Of a DNA stretch of 64,000 bases, positions 56,486 to 64,000 are shown in pieces (position 1 is the stretch's first letter; every line of letters starts with the position of its first letter). This DNA comes from Ahaetulla prasina (taxonomy: Eukaryota > Chordata > Lepidosauria > Squamata > Colubridae), in the NCBI RefSeq assembly GCF_028640845.1, contig NC_080544.1:55961211-56025210 (forward strand), read 5' to 3'. The notes under the pieces are model-generated. The model saw nothing but the letters and a program-made list of their open reading frames with translations, was not told where the DNA came from and ran no database searches. Position numbers and translations under genes: made by a program.

Positions 56486-57598
56486 TTAGGTTGTCACTTG
56501 CGATTGCTGCCTCTTTGTTTCTTGTTCTTTACGTTTAGTAGCTGCTTGAGTCATTCTTTGCTCCTTTGCTTCTTCAGTTTTTCCCTGGGTTTCTGATATT
56601 TGAAATGTATCCGGAAGTTGCAGCAAACTTTCATCAACAGCTATGTTCACAGCTTGAGCTTGTGCCTGCATTCCTTCTCCCTCCTTCTTCCTCCTGGCTT
56701 CTGGAGATGGTGGATTTCCAGCCTTTAATACATTAACATAAAAATCTCTTGCCTTCCAAACTGTATTGAGACGATACCTTTGGCCCATATATATTAATGA
56801 TATTCCAGCTAGAACATCCCATCTAAACTGCATCTGTCAGTTTCTCAGTTCATTCACCAAAAAGGCATACTCCTTCCTACCTCTTAACATTTTGGTTGGA
56901 ATTCCTTTCAGCACTAATACCTCTTGGCCTGTTATTTGAATCTTGTTCTTGTACGATGCTTGTAGCACTTCATTTCTAATCCTCCTGGTTGTAAAATAAA
57001 TCACAACATCTCTTGGCAAATTTTTCTGTCTGGCAACCCAGGAGTTAACACGATAAATTTTGTCAATTTGAAATGCAAGATCTGCTGATTGTTTTTCCAA
57101 AATCTGTGCAAAGGCTTCTGCAAAGATCTCTCTCCAATTCTTTTGTTTATTTTCTTTCAGGCCTCTCACTCTCAGTGCAAATTCCATTGATCTATATTGT
57201 AGCAAAATCATTTCTTCATCAGCCCTGTCCACCTTAATCTGAACTTCCTCCGTTTTATTTTCTAAATTCAAATTAGATTGAGTAATTTCTACCACCCTTT
57301 CATCCAGCTAGACCATATTTGTTGCCAGACCTTGAAATGCTAACACAATGTCATCTCTAATGTCTTTATTTCTTGCCTCAACCAGATTTTTGACTTCTGA
57401 TATCTCGTCTGTAATTTCCTTAAATTTCTCCTCAATAACTGATGTTTGCAGCTCTAGCGCTTCCCTCAGAGATTCCTTCATAAATTCTTGCAAGGAATCT
57501 TGTAAGGCTTCCAAATTCACTGTTTTTGGATCAGCTATATGGGCTGGGGAACCTCCAGCACTTTTAGAAAGACCAGGTTTTATTTGTTTAGATGCCAT
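56486..57598 (-). pseudogene. L1 ORF1 (nucleic-acid chaperone) with two in-frame stops
   Basis: One reading frame of 370 sense-equivalent positions. The N-terminal part has a coiled-coil-like segment (LQDSLQEFMKESLREALELQ, EVKNLVEARNKDI). The middle has an RRM-like domain (RSMEFALRVRGLKEN, REIFAEAFAQIL, DKIYRVNS, PRDVVIYFTTRR, EVLQASYKNK). The C-terminal domain (YMGQRYRLNTVWKARDFYVN) and a Gln/Lys-rich tail follow. Stops interrupt it at 57308-57310 (TAG) and 56837-56839 (TGA), with the frame continuing after each. It would form the L1 RNP; this copy cannot encode it. Confidence 0.88.
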
Positions 57599-58256
57599 CT
57601 TTTATATTTATACTTTGCAATAATAGAGTCAGTGAAAACAGTTTCTTAATTCTTTTCCTAGACACAGTTCTATAATCTTTTCCTTTCAATGTTCTTTAGC
57701 CTTTTCTCACTATTAATTCTCTTCGATTAAACGTAAAATCCAGCAGCCTTAAGAAAGCTACTCGCCAGCAACATTAATAAGAACTTCCTTAACTTTCACT
57801 TTCATGCCCTGTTAGAGCACAGTCGCCATTTCCTCTAGCCATTTCCAGCCTCCTTAATTCATTTCAACAAAAAACAATGTATCAAAGGAGTTAGGATTTG
57901 TTCCTTGCAGCTCCTGGTGCTCCTGTTTTTGCTCCATCTGGTTTAGAATCCGATTAAAGTTCAATATTGATCCCAGAGGTGGTCGCGGTGCTTTGCTCTG
58001 CTTGTGCAGAGAAGCCTCTGGATCTGGAGCTTCTTCAGGGTTCTAGGGAGCTCACCTTTCGAACCCCACGAATTACTCCTGGGGCTTTTTAGAGAGCTCT
58101 ACCTCCGTCCGATTGTCACCTCTCCCTCTTCTCCTGAGGGAGAGGTTTCTGAGCCGCTAGACAGCTGATCTGCGCTGTCCTAGCAGCTCTATGCGATCAT
58201 GGGGCTGGCGGTCTAAAAAGACTCTCTTCAGCACTCAAACGGTGCCACCGGAAGTC

Positions 58257-58272
58257 TTTTTTTCTTTATCTT
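58257..58272. repeat. L1 target-site duplication, right
   Basis: tttttttctttatctt, identical to 52377-52392. On the L1 strand the duplication begins AAGATAAAG after ..CCAT, compatible with a relaxed TT/AAAA-type cleavage site. Confidence 0.9.
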
Positions 58273-58868
58273 ATGGTGCAAAAGAAAAGGTTCATGTGGA
58301 AAGAACAATAGTACAGACACCAATATATGGGAGTGGTGGAATGTGATACAATTTAAATTAAATTGCATCTTTAAGTTAAAGCAAAAGTAATCATTGATAA
58401 TATATGTAGGGCTTGCCTTAATATCACATTTGAAAACTCATGTGCTGATTCAAAATTTTCAGAATCGGCTAGAAAAGACTTTATACTTTTTGGTACCTGA
58501 AGATACCTTCAGGCTTTTATCCTTTCTGTGAATTTTGGAGAATGTGCTATGATTTGAATGACATTCTCTAGTCTTTTCCTTCTTTTGTCTTGTGTTTAAT
58601 GTGATAATGATCAAAGGAAATGCCAGAGGAAGAGAGAGTGTTTCTCACTTTTTTGCCTCCTTTGGCCTTTCTTGTCCTCGGTTGCTGCCTCTGTTTACCA
58701 TCACTCTATTAATGACTGTGGGCTTTTGTCAAGGAAATCCATGTTTCAACAGCTTTCAATAGAAAAAAAAATGGGGCACTTCAGTATAACTCATAATGTA
58801 CCTTTAAAAAAATATAGTATCGCACACAGTCAAAAATAAAAGGTATATGTATAGACTGTTACAGAAAT
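58273..58868. other. Intronic sequence, nothing recognised
   Basis: Spacer between the L1 and the next LINE tail. Confidence 0.4.
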
Positions 58869-58964
58869 TTTATTTATTTATTTTATTTATTTATTTGTCA
58901 TAACATTATATACTGTATAAGCATAAGCATGAAATAACTATATGATATATAAACATATATATAT
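58869..58964 (-). mobile_element. Rex1-like LINE 3' end (R8, left part)
   Basis: A TTTA tail, tttgtcataacattatatac, agcataagcatgaaataact and a TA tract match the 3' UTR of R7. It is cut by the PLE-derived palindromes and resumes at 59604. Confidence 0.8.
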
Positions 58965-59203
58965 ATAGGTCTTTGGTTGTTCGGGTTTTCTCCCGTGTAA
59001 AATTGGAAGTGTCTTGGCGACGTTTCGACGAAGTCTCTTTCGTCATCTTCAGGCTTCAGCTTCGTGCTTCTGGGAGCAATTGCTCCCAGAAGCTGAAGCC
59101 TGAAGATGACGAATGAGATGAAACGTCGCCAAGACACTTCCAATTTTACACGGAGAAACCGAACAACCAAAGACCTATATACAAACACCGTGAAAACCTC
59201 AGA

Positions 59204-59206
<3 letters not shown>
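58965..59206. mobile_element. Penelope-derived inverted repeat 1
   Basis: Left arm 58965-59080 and right arm 59081-59196 are PLE terminal sequences facing each other, centred on gggagcaattgctccc (59073-59088). Each arm carries aggtctttggttgtt / cttggcgacgtttc / catcttcaggcttcagc or its complement. The right arm continues into caccgtgaaaacctcagaaa before the TA array. Confidence 0.88.
59019..59052 (-). ncRNA. Hammerhead-ribozyme-like core in a PLE terminus (minus)
   Basis: The minus strand reads CTGAAGA, then a one-base bulge, a 6-bp hairpin GACGAA/TTCGTC, then GAAACGTC. This matches the CUGANGA - stem II - GAAA scheme with a very short stem III and a GUC cleavage triplet. PLE termini are known to carry minimal hammerheads. 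Stem I pairing is weak and the bulge is off-consensus, so activity is uncertain. Confidence 0.45.

Positions 59207-59288
<82 letters not shown>
59207..59288. repeat. (AT)n array between the two PLE palindromes
   Basis: About 41 dinucleotide units. The opposite-strand Tyr-Ile frames are artefacts. Confidence 0.95.
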
Positions 59289-59291
<3 letters not shown>

Positions 59292-59603
59292 TCTTTGGTT
59301 GTTGGGTTTTCTCCCATGTAAAATTGGAAGTGTCTTGGCGGCGTTTCGTGAAGTCTCATTCGTCATCTTCAGGCTTCAACCGTGCTTCTGGGAGCAATGT
59401 GTGATCGCAGCTGTTTCTTCCTTTGCTTCTTCCCAATGCTGCGATCACACATTGCTCCCAGAAGCTGAAGCCTGAAGATGACGAATGAGACTTCGTCGAA
59501 ACGTCGCCAAGACACTTCCAATTTTACACGGGAGAAAACCCGAACAACCAAAGACCTATATACAAACACCCGTGAAAACCTCAGAAAACAAATATATATA
59601 TAT
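59287..59603. mobile_element. Penelope-derived inverted repeat 2
   Basis: Left arm 59287-59411 and right arm 59438-59562 are inverted PLE termini around a 26-nt spacer (tgtttcttcctttgcttctt...). The arms extend further into the element (tgtgatcgcagc) than in palindrome 1. The right arm runs into cacccgtgaaaacctcagaa, then TA repeats at 59591-59603. Confidence 0.88.
59472..59505 (+). ncRNA. Hammerhead-ribozyme-like core in a PLE terminus (plus)
   Basis: CTGAAGA at 59472-59478, stem II GACGAA (59480-59485) with TTCGTC (59492-59497), GAAA at 59498-59501, then CGTC. Same architecture as the minus-strand copy at 59019-59052. The equivalent site in the 26619 element has a shortened stem (gactccgaaac) and looks broken. 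Confidence 0.45.
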
Positions 59604-59705
59604 AATCATAAGTATGTAATAACTACATGAAATTGGATACAATCAAAGGGAACATTAGGACAGGAACAGTAGGCCCGTTGGTGCTCTTATGCACGCTCCT
59701 TGATA
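59604..59705 (-). mobile_element. Rex1-like LINE 3' UTR (R8, right part)
   Basis: atcataagtatgtaataact, gggaacattaggacaggaac and gctcttatgcacgctccttg continue the 3' UTR split at 58964. No coding part remains. Confidence 0.8.
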
Positions 59706-59743
59706 CACGTGGATTAGTTAAATAGAATATAGTTCCTCTATCC

Positions 59744-59973
59744 CAACCATGTCAAACACACGGCCTGTGGGCTGAATCCAGCCTGTGATAGGCCCCTAGT
59801 TGTTTCATGTGGCCTTTCCAGAGACACTGAGGCACTGGCCCATGCCGCCCCAGCCCTGGCTCAACCCGGCCCCACCCATCCAATCAGCCACAATGACCAG
59901 GCCATGTCTCCCCATGCCAAGGGCAAGCAAAATCCCAATACAACCTGCAGTGGGATCAATTTTGATACCCCTG
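59744..59973. mobile_element. hAT-like MITE, CAGGGGTGTCAA-TIR family, copy 3
   Basis: Ends CAACCATGTCAAACAC and TTTTGATACCCCTG, with a perfect 8-bp duplication ctctatcc (59736-59743 and 59974-59981). At 230 bp it is the longest of the four copies; the interior is GC-rich and non-coding. It lies only 182 bp upstream of the SorCS exon acceptor. Confidence 0.88.
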
Positions 59974-60155
59974 CTCTATCCCTTTCCATTTAGAAGACCA
60001 TCTTTGCTTTGTCTACATTTGGATGGCTATGTATAGCTATATGGAGCCCACTTAAATAATCTTTCACAACAGTGATTTTCTAGACATTTCAGAATGTTTG
60101 TTTTACCTTTTTCTTGTTTCAAATTCCAGTTCCTCACTTTTTTTTATCTGTACAG

Positions 60156-60314
60156 ATTATGTTGCTTACGGATCCTGAGATTGAGAGCAGCTTGCTGATC
60201 AGTTCTGATGAAGGAGCCACCTATCAAAAATACAGGTTGAACTTCTACATCCATAGCATGCTCTTTCACCCTAAGCAGGAGGACTGGATTTTGGCGTACA
60301 GTCAGGATCAGAAG
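60156..60314 (+). CDS. SORCS1: Internal exon of a SorCS-family VPS10-domain receptor (likely SORCS1)
   Basis: The exon encodes 53 residues (phase 0 at both ends) of the VPS10 beta-propeller of a type I membrane sorting receptor; SorCS proteins traffic neuronal receptors and bind growth factors. Seen directly: a pyrimidine-rich tract ending in TACAG at 60151-60155, a donor GTTAGT at 60315, the segment LTDPEIESSLLISSDEGATY with an Asp-box (SSDEGAT), then FHPKQEDWILAYSQDQK. The open frame extends beyond both splice sites by chance (60114-60341), so the exon limits come from the splice signals. From memory, the NFYI...DWILAYSQDQK wording fits SORCS1 better than SORCS3, but the two paralogues are close. 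No neighbouring exon was recognised, so the gene has very long introns here. Confidence 0.85.
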
Positions 60315-63300
60315 GTTAGTATTTCTTTTATGCTCTGCTAGGACCAAATCTATTATTGGACAGAATAAAGTGTCAGTTAACAGCAGATTTCAAGGATATA
60401 CCTGACATTAACCTTCTCTAACTGCTCCCTAAAATAAACAAATACTCAATTTATATATTGAAGGGTACATTAGATTTGTAAGTCTGAAAAGTAGAAGGTG
60501 GACAGGAAAAAGATTTAAATCTGATTTAATTTCTTTAACTTCTACATCTAATTAAATTAATGCAGTTAGTATCCATTCATGTATTTAATTATTTTCCTCT
60601 TGTGTCACATTCAAATTGGAATAGGCATAAAGCTTTTGAAATCAAGACAACTCATCATTCCAAAGACTCTTACCTGGTCAATTCCTCATTAATTTAAGAA
60701 GCCCTAGAGTAAACATGGAAGTTGGTTTATGCTTTGCTCAATATGTCTTTGCAGGATAGGTGCTAAACCATTTTCTATAATGTATATCATGTTAAATGCC
60801 TATCTTTTAACACAGAAATAGGCAACCTGCAGCACTGGAATGGCAAGCAATACTCCTGTATTGCCCCCTACTCCCCTTTTTTTGTGGGGGGGGGATACAT
60901 GTCTCTTTAATCATGATTTGAGAGCAGGGTTTCTTATGATTTTAGGAAGGGAAACACACCCAATTATATTTTCAAGCACTTTGCAGGGAAAGAAACCTCC
61001 ATAAACTATGATTATTTATGAAACAAAAACACCAGAATTCTTCCCAGAAAAAATGACACAAGCAAGAAAATCCTGATTTCAGCCACTTTGCATCATCACT
61101 CTACCTTTTCATTCCAGAACGTGTTAAATGCCATCCTTAGGTGGCCATAGATTATCCATCCCTGCACTGAATTGCTTTGTAAGTGAGATACCTGCACTGG
61201 GTTGTCTATGGAGGATAGATACAACAGATGGATGGGAGAATGTCAAATGACTGGCGATTAGGCCAGTGAACAGGCTAATAGGCAGGTGAATTAGAATGAT
61301 AAGAAATCAGTAATGAAAATTAGTAAGCAGCACTGATATTTATTTTACTCCAGGTGCTGGATATATAGATGCTATTTCCTTTAGCCACATGTTGGTTAGG
61401 GAACAGTTTTGCACCTGGCTTCTATTTCTGACAAAATGGGAAATAATTCACATGCTTTTGTAAGTAATATAGGCATTTAGTTACCCATGTCTTCAGATCA
61501 TTTAATAAAATCTTGTAAGCTGATGTATCATAATATTTGATTCAACATATTTGAAGAATGTAGAACTGACAAAGATCATCAGTATCATCCAAAATATTTG
61601 AATATTCAGAGGTACAAATCTTGGCAGTTAACTGAATTAGTTTACTCTAGAACACAGGTGTCAACTTGCCACATCATGTTGCTGTCAGGTGACATTTCAT
61701 GATGTTTTTTCTCTAGCAGAACTGGGGTGGGCATGACCTGTATATGATGCTTCCAGCTCAAAGGCCGCCAGTTTTACACCCCTTCTCTAGAATCAAGTTA
61801 ATTCTATTAGAATTTTGAAACACCACATTCTTAAAATATCCCTTAAAAACTATTTTAGCTTTCTGTCATATAGCAGGGCAAAATATCCTGAGCACGAACA
61901 AGTTGGTTTTACTTTTAAAAAAAATACATATACATCTTTTAGCAGGCACTTTTCAAATTGGCTGTCTCCAAGTATCAAATTTATTTCTGTCCCTTTCTCC
62001 CCAAACAAGGTTTATGAACAATTTTGCTAGGACAAAAATGAAAGAAATACTCAGTTTCTTCTCATATGTTTTCAGCAAAATGGCTCATATATTTTATAAA
62101 TATGGCAGAGTTCAAAGGATGAAAAGAAATATTAAATGAAGGGGAGGGGTCAAAATTGCCAAAGGAAAAATAAAAATGTCAAAGTAAACATATTATTTTT
62201 TTTAACTTTTCCTTTTATATTTCTTTTTTTTGAAAGAAACATATATTTCTGTATATGTCAGTTACAAAAATCAGTCTTGTATTTTACAAGATTGTGGAAT
62301 GAGGGCTTCCCTGAGATCCATATGGCTGCCATCTGAATACATTCTGTAAGACCTTGAAAACCTCTCCAGGTTTGGGTTGAGATTCTCCTATTTGTAATGT
62401 TTTACAGTATATCTTTAGATGGTAATTAGCTGGATTACCATCTTGTAATTAACTGTTAATTACCTTATAATTATTTTGCAGTTATTTTGCAATTTGTTCA
62501 GGTTTGATTATTGTATGTCCTTGTTTTTATGTTGTTCTTTACTTGGTGAGCGGTCCAGTCTGTTGGGTTGAATAGCATCAAAACTGAAAACATGGAAATG
62601 AAAATCCACCATTAATGTCTCTGAGAAACACAACTGGGAATTTATCCATTAGTTTTCATAAAGCCATGTTTCATAGATATTCCATGGAAGTGTTTTTCAA
62701 TTATTCTATCAAATACTTTCAGTCTGCCCAAATTCTGTCGATAATAACCATAGAATTGGCCCCTTGCTACTTCCATTTATGTTTGTATGGGGAAAAAAGT
62801 CAGTTTCTCTGCTTCATAACCTTGTACAATTTGCCATGTTATAGCAGTGGCAGTGATAAGTACATATGTTCTTAATTTATAAAATGATTAGACAAATTCA
62901 AAAGAACATTATTAGATCTCAGCTGATAATGAACTGCTAGGTCCAAAGTTAACGTCTGACTATTACTGAGAAATAAGCAAGAGATGGCTATGAACCTGCC
63001 AAAGTACCATCTGAAGTCACTGAGTTTGCTTGGTCTATTTCACCTAAGTTTAAGGGGGGGGAAATAGTACCCTTGAATTGTACCTAAATTTCATTATAGG
63101 AAGATAAAGAGGAAGAAGTATAAATTACTGTATAGCCAGATTAAAAATAAATGGTATAGCCAAATGGTCACCATTTGCTGACCAATTGAAGGCAATCTGG
63201 TATATTTTTCAAAAGATTTTTATATGAAGAAATAGGTCAGGATGGACAAATGAAATATATGATTTTAAAAACACAAATAATGTCACATGTGAACTTTTAG

Positions 63301-64000
63301 GCTTTCTTTCAATTCTTGTTAAGGAAAACAGCACAGTACAAATTTTTGTGATGAATTTTCTTTGTAGCTTAATATATCTGAGGTTGACTACGTGATAATT
63401 ATATCTTCAAATGATCATTTCAGAAAGAACTAGATTATGACTAGCCTGCAAAGAACTCAATTGTTTTATACATGAAATATATTGTTGGGTTTTTTTAATG
63501 GCCATCTTCTACATTTTAGAAAGGACAAACATGGGAAAGAAAGAAAGCTTTACATTTGTTTTGATCTTGAAGAAAGAACAACTCACTCTGGATTTTATCT
63601 CACTAATATATGTCCTGCTCTTGATCTACTCTGATGGAATGAAGGGTGGGGGGAATTTAACAGAAGGTAAAAATGCTATTTATCAGCTAAAAGTCAGGTA
63701 TAGTTATTAGAAATTAAAAATTGGGAAGATGTTTTGTTCCATTTGAAAGATCAGATCAGACTTTCAGGTTATTTGTGCTCCTTAATCCTCAACTGTATCA
63801 AATCAAATTGTAGTTACAATCAAAGATGTAACTACAGTCAAGTATTTGTACAAGTACCATTTTAAAAAAAATTCTCAGTAATCAAATGTCTGATCTAGAT
63901 TTTGGTTTCATTACATTTGGATTACTGCAATGTGCTCTGAGGGGGCTAACTAAAAGCTTAAAAAGCTTGTGCTGACCAACTGGCGCCTATTTCACTCTTA
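60315..64000 (+). other. Intron downstream of the SorCS exon
   Basis: It starts with the donor GTTAGT. Apart from one hAT-like MITE (61653-61784) I see no repeat, exon or RNA gene. Short open frames (61815-62139, 62615-62875, 63498-63710) have no recognisable domains or flanking splice signals that I could support. Confidence 0.6.
61653..61784. mobile_element. hAT-like MITE, CAGGGGTGTCAA-TIR family, copy 4
   Basis: Ends CACAGGTGTCAACTTG and GTTTTACACCCCTT, with a perfect 8-bp duplication ctctagaa (61645-61652 and 61785-61792). The interior (gtgggcatgacctgta, tgctgtcaggtgacat) matches copies 1 and 2. Confidence 0.88.

Larger units (their letters stand above)
52393..58256 (-). mobile_element. 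Full-length L1 (LINE-1), inactive
   Basis: 5864 bp between perfect 16-bp duplications. On the minus strand it begins GACTTCCGGTGGCACC. It has a ~660-bp GC-richer 5' UTR (58256-57599), ORF1 (57598-56486), a 97-bp spacer (56485-56389), ORF2 (56388-52669), and a 3' UTR with a G-rich tract and an A-rich end. Both ORFs are broken. Complete length with intact duplications is unusual among the truncated LINEs of this window. Confidence 0.93.

Noticed and set aside
60315..64000. Next SorCS exon (expected to encode a segment after SQDQK)
   Set aside because: Scanned the following intron and saw no matching coding segment with splice sites; the next exon is probably outside the window.

Overview
The window is vertebrate, AT-rich, and almost entirely intronic and intergenic-type sequence. 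The mobile-element mix points to a squamate reptile (lizard or snake). It holds a Sauria-type tRNA SINE, two BovB (RTE) LINE fragments, L2-like and CR1/Rex1-like LINEs ending in TTTA/TAAA-type microsatellites, diverse L1s, hAT-like MITEs and a Penelope-like element (PLE). I cannot separate snake from lizard by eye.

One host coding exon is supported. At 60156-60314 (+) a 159-bp, phase 0/0 exon encodes 53 residues of a VPS10-domain sorting receptor of the SorCS group, most likely SORCS1 (SORCS3 is the alternative). It contains an Asp-box and has a consensus acceptor and donor. Everything upstream (1-60155) and downstream (60315-64000) then reads as flanking intron. No second exon was recognised.

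Layout: 1-5365, mostly plain intron with one hAT-like MITE (733) and a 5S-rRNA-like relic (3440). 5366-7362, a ~1-kb tandem duplication of an L1 3' end, then a Rex1-like LINE fragment. 8738-9610, ATCC microsatellite, a TIR MITE and an old Sauria SINE. 10901-13450, an L2-like LINE nested in a Rex1-like LINE. 13505-15475, hAT-like MITEs and a BovB endonuclease relic. 18051-18404, an L2-like 3' end. 18851-21564, a 1.36-kb tandem duplication carrying a SINE. 22326-23297, an L2-like 3' end. 25405-30443, a 2.7-kb tandem duplication in which one unit carries a Penelope-like element and the other a LINE body at the same place. 30664-31273, a solo LTR. 33430-36655, BovB, polypurine tracts and a Sauria SINE. 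39640-40305, a hairpin-rich MITE nested in a SINE. 41189-50405, three Rex1-like LINE copies and an odd purine-rich block. 52377-58272, a full-length but dead L1 with perfect 16-bp target-site duplications. 58869-59705, Penelope-derived palindromes inside a LINE 3' end.

There is no operon-like logic here. The biology is one receptor exon embedded in nested retrotransposition, transposition and local duplication. The points most worth checking are the Penelope-derived palindromes carrying hammerhead-like cores next to TA arrays, and the three near-identical tandem duplications. The duplications could be real structural variants or misjoined haplotypes in the assembly.
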